In this document: piece after piece, positions 1-8,560 of the stretch | How positions within the stretch are numbered: position 1 is the first letter of the stretch | Layout: each line of letters opens with the position of its first letter | Source of the DNA: Pseudomonas sp. R28(2017) | GTDB taxonomy: Bacteria; Pseudomonadota; Gammaproteobacteria; Pseudomonadales; Pseudomonadaceae | DNA: 64,000 nucleotides | Direction of reading: 5' to 3' | Assembly (NCBI RefSeq): GCF_002112505.1 | Contig: NZ_NEHW01000013.1 | Location: forward strand, 62,001-126,000 | The notes under the pieces: generated by a model | Database searches by the model: none | What the model saw: the letters and a program-made list of their open reading frames with translations, nothing else | What the model was told of the DNA's origin: nothing | Position numbers and translations under genes: made by a program

Positions 1-918
1 GATCATCAGCCCGCGGCCGATCAGCAGCAGGTAGACGATCAGCAGCAGGCAGATGCCGACCAGGCCGAACTCTTCGCCAAGCACCGCGATGATGAAGTCG
101 GTGTGGCTTTCCGGCAAAAAGTCCAGGTGCGACTGGGTACCCAGCAGCCAGCCCTTGCCGAACACGCCGCCGGAACCAATCGCCGCCTTCGACTGGATGA
201 TGTTCCAGCCGGTCCCCAGCGGGTCGCTCTCCGGGTCGAGGAAGGTCAGTACGCGCTGCTTCTGGTAGTCGTGCATCACGAAGAACCACATCGCCACCGC
301 TACGGGCACCGCCGCTGCCAGCACGCTGAGAATCCAGCGCCAGCGCAGGCCACCCATGAACAGCACGAATGCGCCAGAGGCGAGAATCAGCAGCGCCGTG
401 CCCAGGTCAGGTTGGCGGACGATAAGAATGAACGGCACGCCGATCAACACCAGGCTTATTGCCACGTGTTTCAGGTGCGGCGGCAAGGTGCGCTTGGAGA
501 GGTACCAGGCGATGGTCGCCGGCATGATGATCTTGAGGAATTCCGAAGGCTGGAAGCGGATCACCCCGGGGATGTTGATCCAGCGCGTGGCGCCCATGGC
601 GTTGTGCCCCATGACATCGACCACCACCAGCAGGAATACCCCCACCAGATACGCCAGCGGCACCCAGCGCGCCATGAAGCGCGGCTCCAGCTGGGCGATG
701 ACGAACATCGAGACCAGGCCGATGCCGAACGAGGTGGCCTGCTTGAGCAGCAGGTCCCAGTTCTTGCCACTGGCCGAATAGAGCACGAACAGGCTGCCGG
801 CCGCGAGGGTCAGCAGGATGATCAGCAAGGGGCCGTCGATGTGGATGCGCTGCAGGAAGCTGGCGCGTCGACGCATCACGTCCTCGCTGGAGAGCATGCG
901 ATCGAAATTGTTCTTCAC
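1..918 (-). CDS. rodA: Rod shape-determining protein RodA (SEDS glycosyltransferase), 3' end cut by the window edge
   Basis: SEDS-family peptidoglycan glycosyltransferase that works with PBP2 in cell elongation at the inner membrane. I see 306 codons from a GTG at 918 (product starts MKNNFDRML) open to the left edge. The protein is a run of hydrophobic segments with the SEDS signatures RWINIPG and FQPSEFLK and, near the edge, AVLGEEFGLVG. The GTG overlaps the TGA of mrdA (GTGA), so the two genes are translationally coupled, as is usual for this pair. The C-terminal part lies outside the window. Identification is secure; only the start codon (GTG, not ATG) is a choice. Confidence 0.95.
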   Translation of the reverse strand, partial: MKNNFDRMLSSEDVMRRRASFLQRIHIDGPLLIILLTLAAGSLFVLYSASGKNWDLLLKQATSFGIGLVSMFVIAQLEPRFMARWVPLAYLVGVFLLVVVDVMGHNAMGATRWINIPGVIRFQPSEFLKIIMPATIAWYLSKRTLPPHLKHVAISLVLIGVPFILIVRQPDLGTALLILASGAFVLFMGGLRWRWILSVLAAAVPVAVAMWFFVMHDYQKQRVLTFLDPESDPLGTGWNIIQSKAAIGSGGVFGKGWLLGTQSHLDFLPESHTDFIIAVLGEEFGLVGICLLLIVYLLLIGRGLMI

Positions 919-2804
919 GGGGCCGTTTCCTGGGCGACGGTAGTAGGCGCGAATTCAGTCTTGAGCCGGCCGTTCTCGTCGAGCAGCCAGGCGTCCATGA
1001 TCTGCCGCACGACGGGCGCAGCAACGCCGGAGCCGGACTCACCGTTCTCGACCATCACCGAGACCACGATCTTCGGATCGTCAGCCGGGGCGAAGGCGAC
1101 GAACAGCGCGTGGTCGCGGTGGCGTTCCTGGAGTTTGTTGCGGTCGTACTTCTCGCCCTGCTTGATCGCCACCACCTGGGCGGTACCGCTCTTGCCGGCG
1201 ATACGGTACTGGGCGCCGGCCGCAGCCTTGCGCGCAGTACCGCGGGCGTTGTGCATCACCTGCTCCATGCCGTGGGTGACCTTGGCCCAGTCGGACTTGT
1301 CGCGCAGGACGATGTCTTCCATCGGGTTGGGGTCCACCGGTGGCTGGCCTTCGATGGTCTTGGCCAGGTGCGGGCGGTTCCACACCCCCTTGTTGGCGAT
1401 CAGCGCGGTGGCCTGGGCCAGCTGCAGCGGCGTGGCCTGCATGTAACCCTGGCCGATACCGAGGATCAGGGTTTCACCCGGGAACCAGGCCTGCCGGCGG
1501 GTGGCGCGCTTCCACTCGCGCGACGGCATCAGCCCCGGGGACTCCTCGAACATGTCCAGGGCAACCTTTTGGCCGATGCCGAACTTGTTCATGTAGCTGG
1601 ACAGCCGATCGATACCCATCTTGTGGGCCAGGTCGTAGAAGTAGGTGTCGTTGGAGCGCATGATCGCGGTGTCCAGGTCGACCCAGCCGTCACCGGTGCG
1701 GTTCCAGTTACGGTACTTGTGATCGTAATTGGGCAACTGGTAGTAGCCCGGGTCGAATACCCGGCTGCTGGCGTTGACCACCCCGCTGTCCAGGCCGGCA
1801 ATGGCCACCGCCGGCTTGATGGTCGAGCCCGGCGGATACAGGCCGCGCAGTACGCGGTTGAACAGTGGCCGGTCGATCGAGTCGCGCAGCTCGGCATAGG
1901 CCTTGAAGCTGATGCCGGTGACGAACAGGTTGGGGTCGAAGCTGGGCTGGCTGACCATCGCCAGCACCTCGCCGGTGCGCGGGTCGAGCGCCACCACCGC
2001 ACCACGCCGGCCACCCAGGGCGGCCTCGGCGGCTTCCTGCAGCTTGATGTCGAGGCTCAGCACGATGTCCTTGCCCGGCTTCGGGTCGGTGCGCTTGAGC
2101 ACCCGCAGCACACGGCCGCGGGCGTTGGTCTCGACTTCCTCGTAACCGACCTGGCCGTGCAGTTCGGGCTCGTAGAAGCGCTCGATGCCGGTCTTGCCGA
2201 TATGGTGGGTGCCGCTGTAGTTGACCGGGTCGAGGGTCTTCAGTTCTTTCTCGTTGATCCGCCCGACATAACCGACCGAATGGGCAAAATGCGGGCCCTG
2301 CGGGTAGTGGCGTACCAGCTGGGCGACCACTTCCACACCGGGCAGGCGGAACTGGTTGACCGCCACGCGGGCGATCTGCTCTTCATTCAGCTCGAACAGG
2401 ATCGGCACCGGCTCGAACGGCCGGCGCCCCTGTTTCATGCGCTTCTCGAACAGCGCCCGGTCATCGGCTGTCAGCTCCAGCACTTCGACGATGGTATCCA
2501 GCACTTCCTGCCAGTTACCCGCACGCTCGCGGGTCATCGACAGGCTGAAGCTGGGCCGGTTATCGGCAATGATCACCCCGTTGCGGTCGAAAATCAGGCC
2601 ACGTGTCGGCGGAATCGGCTGCACGTGCACCCGGTTGTTCTCCGACAGCGTCGAGTGATAGTCGTACTGGATGATCTGCAGGTAATACAGCCGCGCAATC
2701 AATACGCAGATGAGCAGCATGACCGCGACCGCGCCGACGACGACGCGGTTACGCACCAGGCGGGCGTCTTTCTCGTGGTCCTTGAGACGAATCGGCTGCG
2801 ACAT
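915..2804 (-). CDS. mrdA: Penicillin-binding protein 2, elongasome transpeptidase
   Basis: DD-transpeptidase that cross-links peptidoglycan during elongation, partner of RodA. 629 aa. One N-terminal membrane anchor (about residues 20-42), then the PBP dimerisation domain (about 60-230) and the transpeptidase domain with all three catalytic motifs: STIK with nucleophile Ser327, SND at 384-386 and KSG at 538-540. Length matches the family. It lies between rlmH and rodA on the same strand, the standard mrdA-rodA elongation cluster. No sign of damage. Confidence 0.97.
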   Translation of the reverse strand: MSQPIRLKDHEKDARLVRNRVVVGAVAVMLLICVLIARLYYLQIIQYDYHSTLSENNRVHVQPIPPTRGLIFDRNGVIIADNRPSFSLSMTRERAGNWQEVLDTIVEVLELTADDRALFEKRMKQGRRPFEPVPILFELNEEQIARVAVNQFRLPGVEVVAQLVRHYPQGPHFAHSVGYVGRINEKELKTLDPVNYSGTHHIGKTGIERFYEPELHGQVGYEEVETNARGRVLRVLKRTDPKPGKDIVLSLDIKLQEAAEAALGGRRGAVVALDPRTGEVLAMVSQPSFDPNLFVTGISFKAYAELRDSIDRPLFNRVLRGLYPPGSTIKPAVAIAGLDSGVVNASSRVFDPGYYQLPNYDHKYRNWNRTGDGWVDLDTAIMRSNDTYFYDLAHKMGIDRLSSYMNKFGIGQKVALDMFEESPGLMPSREWKRATRRQAWFPGETLILGIGQGYMQATPLQLAQATALIANKGVWNRPHLAKTIEGQPPVDPNPMEDIVLRDKSDWAKVTHGMEQVMHNARGTARKAAAGAQYRIAGKSGTAQVVAIKQGEKYDRNKLQERHRDHALFVAFAPADDPKIVVSVMVENGESGSGVAAPVVRQIMDAWLLDENGRLKTEFAPTTVAQETAP

Positions 2805-2820
2805 CGGACTGCTTACAGGC

Positions 2821-3288
2821 TCATTTGTGGTAAGGGTGCCCGGACAATACCGTCCAGGCGCGGTAGATCTGCTCGCCGATGAGTATCCTTACCAACGGGT
2901 GCGGCAAGGTCAGCGGCGACAGCGACCAGCGTTGCTCGGCACGCGCGCAGACCTCAGGCGCCAGCCCTTCCGGGCCGCCCACCATCAAATTCACCGTGCG
3001 CGAGTCCAGGCGCCAGCGGTCCAGCTCGGTCGCCAGCTGCTCGGTACTCCAGGGCTTGCCATGGACCTCGAGGGTGACGATGCGTTCCCCAGGCTGAACC
3101 TTGCTCAGCATGGCTTCGCCCTCCTGACGGATCAGGCGGGCGACGTCGGCATTCTTGCCACGGGTGTTCAGCGGGATTTCCACCAGCTCGAGCGACAGCT
3201 CCTGGGGCAGGCGCTTGGCATATTCATGCCAGCCTTCCTCGACCCACTTGGGCATGCGCGAGCCGACCGCGATCAGGCGAAGACGCAC
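2821..3288 (-). CDS. rlmH: 23S rRNA (pseudouridine1915-N3)-methyltransferase RlmH
   Basis: SPOUT-class SAM methyltransferase that methylates pseudouridine 1915 in helix 69 of 23S rRNA. 155 aa, the exact family size. The knotted C-terminal half carries VNLMVGGPEGLAPEV (SAM-binding loop) and the conserved end LTLPHPLVRILIGEQIYRAW. It sits 9 nt downstream of rsfS and 16 nt upstream of mrdA, so it is in the same transcription unit. This order (nadD-rsfS-rlmH-mrdA) is widely conserved in gammaproteobacteria. Confidence 0.97.
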   Translation of the reverse strand: MRLRLIAVGSRMPKWVEEGWHEYAKRLPQELSLELVEIPLNTRGKNADVARLIRQEGEAMLSKVQPGERIVTLEVHGKPWSTEQLATELDRWRLDSRTVNLMVGGPEGLAPEVCARAEQRWSLSPLTLPHPLVRILIGEQIYRAWTVLSGHPYHK

Positions 3289-3297
3289 GACGCTTCC

Positions 3298-3720
3298 TTA
3301 TTCCCGGTCTTTGAGCTTGTCGGTGAAGTAGTCGCTGGCGTTTTCCGGGCTGTGGTGCTTGGCATCGGCGGCACGGCTCTGCTCGGCGCCCAGCCACAGG
3401 CGCTCCAGGTCGTAGAACTGGCGGGCAGCGGCGGTCATCATGTGAACGATGACGTCGTTCAGGTCCAGCAGTACCCAGTCGCTGTCGCCCTTGCCTTCTT
3501 CACCCAGGGGCTGCGCGCCCTCTTTCTTGACCGCTTCACGGACCTTTTCCAGCATCGCGTTGATCTGGCGGTTGGAAGTACCGGTGGCAATGATCATGTA
3601 GTCGGTCAGGCTGTGCTTTTCGCGCACGTCGATGACCTGGATGTCCTGGGCCTTGACGTCTTCCAGGGCGCTGATGGTCAGTTTGACCAGTGCTTCGCCA
3701 TTGATTTTCTGCTTGCTCAT
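3298..3720 (-). CDS. rsfS: Ribosomal silencing factor RsfS
   Basis: Binds ribosomal protein uL14 and blocks subunit joining when nutrients run low. 140 aa from the ATG at 3720 (MSKQKINGEAL). This start is preceded by an AAGAG ribosome site, so I prefer it to an in-frame ATG 42 nt upstream. Family signatures are SLTDYMIIATGTSNRQ and DWVLLDLNDVIVHMM, followed by FYDLERLW. The C-terminal 25 residues are polar and look flexible. It lies between nadD and rlmH in the housekeeping operon. Confidence 0.95.
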   Translation of the reverse strand: MSKQKINGEALVKLTISALEDVKAQDIQVIDVREKHSLTDYMIIATGTSNRQINAMLEKVREAVKKEGAQPLGEEGKGDSDWVLLDLNDVIVHMMTAAARQFYDLERLWLGAEQSRAADAKHHSPENASDYFTDKLKDRE

Positions 3721-3764
3721 AAAAAACTCTTCAACTCGTTTGGATGAGGCGCCCTGGGGCACCG

Positions 3765-4460
3765 TCAGTTAGGGGCACGATACAGTTCGTGCGCCTCGAT
3801 GTAGGCCAGTACGGCGTCCGGCACCAGGAACCTCACCGACCTGCCGCTGGCCAGCAGCTGTCGGATCTGTGTAGCCGACACCGCAAGCGGCGTCTGCCAG
3901 ACGAACGAAATATTCCCCGCCGGGCCGGACATGGCGGTGGGATCGCTCTCCGAGCGCGCAGCCAGCAGGTTGCGCAGCTCGTCAGGGGGTTCAACGTCGG
4001 CATCCGGGCGTTGCAGCACCAGGATGTGACAGTGTTGCAGCAGTTCTTCCCAGCGGTGCCAGGTAGGCAGGCCGCAGAAGGCGTCCCAGCCCAGCACCAG
4101 GTACAGCTGGTCGGCGGCGCCCAGTTCGGCGCGAATCGACTCCAGCGTGTCGATGGTGTACGACGGCTTGTCACGTTCAAGCTCGCGGGCATCGACGCTC
4201 AGGCAGGCGACGCCCTGTACCGCTTCGCGAACCATGGCCAGCCGGTCCTGCGCTGCCACCTGCGGGGTATCGCGGTGTGGCGGGCGGGCATTGGGCAACA
4301 GGCGCAGCTCATCGAGCGCCATGAACTCGGCCACTTCCAGCGCGCTGCGCAGGTGACCGATGTGCACGGGGTCGAAGGTGCCGCCAAGAATGCCGATGCG
4401 CCGGACTGCCTGGGCCTTGCTCAACTCAGCAGGACTCCTGGCCGCGCAGCTGGCCGTCAC
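3765..4460 (-). CDS. nadD: Nicotinate-nucleotide adenylyltransferase NadD
   Basis: Converts nicotinate mononucleotide and ATP to deamido-NAD in NAD biosynthesis. The nucleotidyltransferase signature GGTFDPVHIGH lies near the N-terminus, and the ISFVWQTPLAVSATQIR block near the C-terminus. The span given uses the first ATG (231 aa) and overlaps proA by 35 nt. A TTG at 4422-4424, just after the proA TGA and with GGAG 10 nt upstream, gives a shorter product that begins at SKAQAVRRIG. I think the TTG start is at least as likely. Function is secure; start uncertain. Confidence 0.94.
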   Translation of the reverse strand: MTASCAARSPAELSKAQAVRRIGILGGTFDPVHIGHLRSALEVAEFMALDELRLLPNARPPHRDTPQVAAQDRLAMVREAVQGVACLSVDARELERDKPSYTIDTLESIRAELGAADQLYLVLGWDAFCGLPTWHRWEELLQHCHILVLQRPDADVEPPDELRNLLAARSESDPTAMSGPAGNISFVWQTPLAVSATQIRQLLASGRSVRFLVPDAVLAYIEAHELYRAPN

Positions 4461-5697
4461 CGACTACCACGTACTTCTCGCAGGTCAGGCCTTCCAGGCC
4501 GACAGGGCCGCGGGCGTGCAGCTTGTCGGTGGAAATGCCGATTTCCGCGCCCAGGCCATATTCGAAGCCATCGGCGAAGCAGGTCGGGGTGTTGAGCATC
4601 ACCGACGCCGAATCGACCTCGGCCATGAACTGGCGGGCCTGGCCCTGGTGTTCGGTGATGATCGAATCGGTGTGGTGGGAGCCGTACTGGTTGATGTGCT
4701 CGATGGCCTGGTCCAGGCCGTCGACGACGCGGATCGACAGGATCGCGTCGAGGTACTCGGTGTGCCAGTCGTCTTCGGTGGCCGGCGTGGCCTCGATCAA
4801 CGCGCGGGTACGCTCGCAGCCACGCAGTTCGACGCCCTTTTCCTGGAAGCGGCGGGCCATTTCCGGCAGGAAGCCTTCAGCCACGCGCTGGTCGACCAGC
4901 AGGGTTTCCATCGCGCCGCAGATGCCGTAGCGGTAGGTCTTGGCGTTGAACGCCACGCGCCAGGCCTTGTCCAGGTCGGCGTGCTCGGCCACGTAGACGT
5001 GGCAGATGCCGTCCAGGTGCTTGATGACCGGCACGCGGGCATCACGGCTGATACGCTCGATCAGGCCACGGCCGCCGCGCGGCACGATGACGTCGACGAA
5101 CTCGGGCATGCTGATCAGTGCACCAACGGCTTCGCGGTCGGTGGTCTCGACCACCTGCACCACGGCAGCCGGCAGCCCCGCCGCCGCCAGGCCACGCTGG
5201 ATGCAGAGGGCGATGGCGCGGTTGGAGTGGATGGCCTCGGAGCCGCCGCGCAGGATGGTGGCGTTGCCCGACTTCAGGCACAGGCTGGCGGCATCGATGG
5301 TCACATTCGGGCGCGACTCGTAAATGATCCCGATCACCCCCAGCGGCACGCGCATCTTGCCGACCTGAATGCCCGACGGGCGGTAGCTCATGTCGCGGAT
5401 GGCGCCGACCGGGTCTGGCAGGCTGGCCACCTGGCGCAGGCCGGTGATCATGCCGTCGATGCGCGCCGGGGTCAGCGCCAGGCGGTCGAGCAGTGCAGGC
5501 TCAAGGCCATTGGCACGGCCGGCGGCCAGGTCCTGTTCGTTGGCTGCGGCAAGCTCGGCGCGCGCAGCATCCAGCGCATCGGCGGCGGCCTGCAGGGCGC
5601 GGTTCTTCTGCGCGGTGCTGGCACGTGCGATGACGCGGGAAGCCTGGCGTGCGGCGCGACCCAGGCGGGTCATGTAGTCAAGAACGGACTCAGTCAT
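4426..5697 (-). CDS. proA: Gamma-glutamyl phosphate reductase (proline biosynthesis)
   Basis: NADPH-dependent reduction of gamma-glutamyl phosphate to glutamate semialdehyde, second step of proline synthesis, in the cytosol. 423 aa, a full-length aldehyde-dehydrogenase-fold protein. Conserved blocks seen are VIYESRPNVTIDAA, CLKSGNATILRGG, the catalytic Cys region YRYGICGAMETLLV and the C-terminal GPVGLEGLTCEKYVV. First gene of the minus-strand run toward nadD-rsfS-rlmH-mrdA-rodA. proB is not adjacent. Confidence 0.97.
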   Translation of the reverse strand: MTESVLDYMTRLGRAARQASRVIARASTAQKNRALQAAADALDAARAELAAANEQDLAAGRANGLEPALLDRLALTPARIDGMITGLRQVASLPDPVGAIRDMSYRPSGIQVGKMRVPLGVIGIIYESRPNVTIDAASLCLKSGNATILRGGSEAIHSNRAIALCIQRGLAAAGLPAAVVQVVETTDREAVGALISMPEFVDVIVPRGGRGLIERISRDARVPVIKHLDGICHVYVAEHADLDKAWRVAFNAKTYRYGICGAMETLLVDQRVAEGFLPEMARRFQEKGVELRGCERTRALIEATPATEDDWHTEYLDAILSIRVVDGLDQAIEHINQYGSHHTDSIITEHQGQARQFMAEVDSASVMLNTPTCFADGFEYGLGAEIGISTDKLHARGPVGLEGLTCEKYVVVGDGQLRGQESC

Positions 5698-5731
5698 GGG
5701 TTCGGTGTCTTGGCGAAGGGGAAATCGGCTG

Positions 5732-5737
5732 ATTATA
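5732..5737 (-). promoter_or_regulatory. Possible sigma-70 -10 box for the proA operon
   Basis: On the minus strand this reads TATAAT, 34 nt upstream of the proA ATG. The matching -35 position (about 5755-5760, TGGGCG) is weak. Placement suits transcription of proA-nadD-rsfS-rlmH-mrdA-rodA. Inference from position and the -10 match only. Confidence 0.4.
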
Positions 5738-5901
5738 ACTGTCGCGCAGGTATACGCCCAGCGGCGGGTGGCGGATGGTAGAAAATGGCTCGGCAGATTC
5801 CATAGGAAAGATGTAACCGCGCTTATCGAACTGTCCTGGTTCAGCCTCGATTAAGCCATTCATTGCTATCATCCCCGCCTTTATAGCCACGAACCGCCAG
5901 C

Positions 5902-6594
5902 ATGCCAGACTCAGCCCCCTGCCCTGCACGCGCCCTCCCCGACAGTTTCTTCGACCGCGACGCCCAGACCTTGGCCAAGGCATTGCTGGGCAAGGTGATC
6001 CGTCATCGCCACGGCGACCTGTGGCTGGCGGCCCGGATCATCGAGACCGAGGCTTACTACCTGACCGACAAGGGCAGCCATGCGTCGCTAGGCTACACCG
6101 AGAAGCGCAAGGCGCTGTTCCTCGATGGCGGGCACATCTACATGTATTACGCACGCGGCGGCGATTCGCTCAATTTCAGCGCCAAGGGCCCTGGTAACGC
6201 GGTATTGATCAAGTCCGCCTACCCTTGGGTTGATGCCATCTCCGACGCCAACAGCCTGGCGCAGATGCAACTGAACAACCCCGATGCCAGCGGCAACCTG
6301 CGCCCAGCCGAACGCCTGTGTGCCGGGCAGACCCTGCTGTGCAAGGCAATGGGCCTGAAAGTGCCGCACTGGGACGCACAACGCTTCGACCCGGAGCGCC
6401 TGTACGTCGAGGACTGCGGCATTGCCGTGCCACGGGTAATCCAGGCCGCACGCCTGGGCATCCCCCATGGCCGCGACGAGCACCTGCAATACCGCTTCGT
6501 CGATGCCGAATTCGCCCGCTTCTGCACTCGGAACCCGCTGCGCCGGGGCCAAGTCGAAGGGCAAGACTTTTTCATCCTCAAACAAGGAAGCTGA
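5902..6594 (+). CDS. mpg: DNA-3-methyladenine glycosylase (AAG/MPG family)
   Basis: Base-excision repair glycosylase of the mammalian-type AAG family, removing alkylated purines. 230 aa. Signatures are the N-terminal LAKALLGKVIRH, the catalytic-base segment ARIIETEAYY (E of IETEAY), the intercalating segment HIYMYYARGGDSLN and the C-terminal RFC/NPLRRG tail. It is the first plus-strand gene, divergent from proA, and is followed after 3 nt by the DedA-PAP2 gene, so the two are probably co-transcribed. Confidence 0.93.
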   Translation: MPDSAPCPARALPDSFFDRDAQTLAKALLGKVIRHRHGDLWLAARIIETEAYYLTDKGSHASLGYTEKRKALFLDGGHIYMYYARGGDSLNFSAKGPGNAVLIKSAYPWVDAISDANSLAQMQLNNPDASGNLRPAERLCAGQTLLCKAMGLKVPHWDAQRFDPERLYVEDCGIAVPRVIQAARLGIPHGRDEHLQYRFVDAEFARFCTRNPLRRGQVEGQDFFILKQGS

Positions 6595-6597
6595 AAC

Positions 6598-7914
6598 ATG
6601 GGCCAATGGCTCGACAGCCTGACCGGCTGGCTCAGTGCCAACCCCCAATGGCTGGGTGTGGCGATTTTCCTGGTGGCCTGCGTGGAATGCCTGGCCATCG
6701 CCGGCATCATCGTGCCGGGCACCGTGCTGCTGTTCGCCGTCGCCGTGCTGGCGGGCAGTGGTGCCTTCAGCCTGGGGGAAACCCTGCTGCTGGGGTTCCT
6801 CGGTGGCCTGCTCGGTGACGCGCTGTCGTACACCATCGGCAAGTACTTCCACCAGAACATCCGCCGCCTGCCGTTGCTGCGTCACCACCCGGAGTGGATC
6901 GGCAGCGCCGAGGCCTACTTCCAGCGCTACGGCATTGCCAGCCTGCTGGTCGGCCGCTTCATCGGCCCGCTGCGGCCGATGCTGCCGATGGTCGCCGGGA
7001 TGTTCGACATGCCCTTGCCACGCTTCATCGCGGTCAGCCTGGTGGCGGGAGCGGGCTGGTCGGTCGCCTACCTGCTGCCGGGCTGGGCTACCGGTGCAGC
7101 CATGCGCCTGCCGTTGCCGGAAGGCTTCTGGCTGGATGCCGGGATCATCGCCGGCACCCTGGCGGTGCTGATCGGCCTGAGCCTGAACAGCAGCCTGCGC
7201 GATCAGCGTCATGGCACCCGACTGATCGCAGGCCTCAGCTTCATCGCCTTGACGGCGGTGTTTCTTGGCTGGCCTTACCTGCACGAATTCGACCAAGGCG
7301 TGATGACCTTGGTGCAAGAGCACCGTAGCCGGGCCGTGGACGGGACCGTGGTACTGGTGACCCGCCTGGGCGACTTCAAGACCCAGTTCTTCCTGGGCGG
7401 TTTGCTCACCGGTTTGCTGTTGCTCGCCCGGCAGTGGCGCCATGCCCTGTTCGCGGGCGGCACGCTGATCGGCACGGCATTGGCCAACGGCTCGCTGAAA
7501 TGGTTGTTTGCCCGGGCCAGGCCGGAAGTGCTGACCGACCCGCTGACCAGCTACAGCATGCCCAGCGGGCACAGTTCGGCGTCGTTCGCGTTCTTCCTGA
7601 CCCTGGCAGTGCTGGCCGGGCGCGGCATGCCGCCGCGCATGCGCCTGACCTGGGTGATGCTGGGCTGCATTCCGGCGCTGGCGATTGCCTTGTCACGGGT
7701 GTATCTGGGGGCGCACTGGCCGACCGACATCATGGCCGGGGCCTTGCTCGCTTGTTGCGTGTGCGCACTCAGCCTGACGCTGGTGCAATATCGGCAGCCG
7801 CTGACGGCATTGCCGCAACGGGTGTGGTGGCTGGTGCTGCCGGCGTGCACCGCGCTGCTGGCGTTCTTTGCCATGCATGCGCTGCCTCACGCACTGCTGC
7901 GCTACCAATATTGA
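6598..7914 (+). CDS. DedA-family membrane protein fused to a PAP2 phosphatase
   Basis: 438 aa, two domains. Residues about 1-200 are DedA/SNARE-associated type, with ECLAIAGIIVPGTVLLF, GDALSYTIGKY and VGRFIGPLRPMLPMVAGM. Residues about 225-415 are a PAP2 lipid phosphatase with its three active-site motifs KWLFARARP, PSGHS and SRVYLGAHWPTD. The protein is almost entirely transmembrane. DedA proteins are known as lipid-carrier (undecaprenyl phosphate) flippases, and PAP2 enzymes dephosphorylate undecaprenyl-PP or phosphatidic acid, so a joint role in carrier-lipid recycling is a reasonable inference. The exact substrate cannot be told from sequence. Confidence 0.9.
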   Translation: MGQWLDSLTGWLSANPQWLGVAIFLVACVECLAIAGIIVPGTVLLFAVAVLAGSGAFSLGETLLLGFLGGLLGDALSYTIGKYFHQNIRRLPLLRHHPEWIGSAEAYFQRYGIASLLVGRFIGPLRPMLPMVAGMFDMPLPRFIAVSLVAGAGWSVAYLLPGWATGAAMRLPLPEGFWLDAGIIAGTLAVLIGLSLNSSLRDQRHGTRLIAGLSFIALTAVFLGWPYLHEFDQGVMTLVQEHRSRAVDGTVVLVTRLGDFKTQFFLGGLLTGLLLLARQWRHALFAGGTLIGTALANGSLKWLFARARPEVLTDPLTSYSMPSGHSSASFAFFLTLAVLAGRGMPPRMRLTWVMLGCIPALAIALSRVYLGAHWPTDIMAGALLACCVCALSLTLVQYRQPLTALPQRVWWLVLPACTALLAFFAMHALPHALLRYQY

Positions 7915-7924
7915 GGTCGCCTGT

Positions 7925-7943
7925 ACCGGCCTCTTCGCGGGCA
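7925..7943 (+). repeat. Half REP element (remnant)
   Basis: The left half of the local REP palindrome (ACCGGCCTCTTCGCGGGCA) follows the DedA-PAP2 stop, but the CCCGCTCCCACAGG right half is missing. It looks like a decayed or truncated copy between convergent genes. Confidence 0.7.
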
Positions 7944-7960
7944 CTGATGACAGAGATCAA

Positions 7961-8551
7961 TCAGGCAAACAGCTCACCCTGAATCCGCTCCAGCAGCTTC
8001 TGGATCTCTTCCAGCCGCTGCGCCGGCGAGTCGATCGCCAGCAGGTCCAGCTTGTCCTCTTCCATGAACGGCAACAGATACGCCAACTGGTTGGCCAACG
8101 CCTGGCGCCCGTCGACATCCCGCGGCATGTCCAGCGCCTCGACCATCGGGTGCTCGCCCAGGGCCACCAGCAGCGCCAGCAAATCATCATCCTGGTCGGT
8201 CAATGGGCTGTCCGGCTGCTCCGCCAGCCAGTGCACCTCGCCTACCAGCAGCTGGTCTTTCTGCACGTCGGTCTGGCTCAACTCGAAGCGGCGCACACCC
8301 TCCACACGAATGCCCAGCAAGCCGTTGTCCTGCTGGACGAAGTCACGGATCACCGCCTCGCAGCCGATCGAAGCCACCACCGGCGGTGCCTTGCCGACCT
8401 GCTCGCCTTCGACGATGCACACCACGCCAAAGCCGGTACCCTGCTTCATGCAGCGCCCAATCATGTCCAGGTAGCGCGCCTCGAAGATCTGCAGATCCAG
8501 CAGGCAACCGGGAAACAACACGGTATTGAGGGGAAACAGCGGTAGCGTCAT
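7961..8551 (-). CDS. LON N-terminal substrate-binding domain protein
   Basis: 196 aa from the ATG at 8551, which has GGAG 5 nt upstream; an in-frame GTG sits just before it. The protein is the Lon N-terminal (PUA-like/LAN) domain on its own, with LPLFPLNTVLFPGCLLDLQIFEARYLDMI and GIRVEGVRRFEL. It has no AAA+ or protease domain. Stand-alone LON-N proteins are widespread, and their partner or substrate is not established. It lies 9 nt downstream of the lrgB-like gene and is probably its last operon member. Confidence 0.88.
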   Translation of the reverse strand: MTLPLFPLNTVLFPGCLLDLQIFEARYLDMIGRCMKQGTGFGVVCIVEGEQVGKAPPVVASIGCEAVIRDFVQQDNGLLGIRVEGVRRFELSQTDVQKDQLLVGEVHWLAEQPDSPLTDQDDDLLALLVALGEHPMVEALDMPRDVDGRQALANQLAYLLPFMEEDKLDLLAIDSPAQRLEEIQKLLERIQGELFA

Positions 8552-8560
8552 CACAACTCC

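Noticed and set aside
1110..2882. Plus-strand open frame of about 590 codons opposite mrdA
   Set aside because: mrdA has all catalytic motifs; the antisense product is unstructured in appearance.
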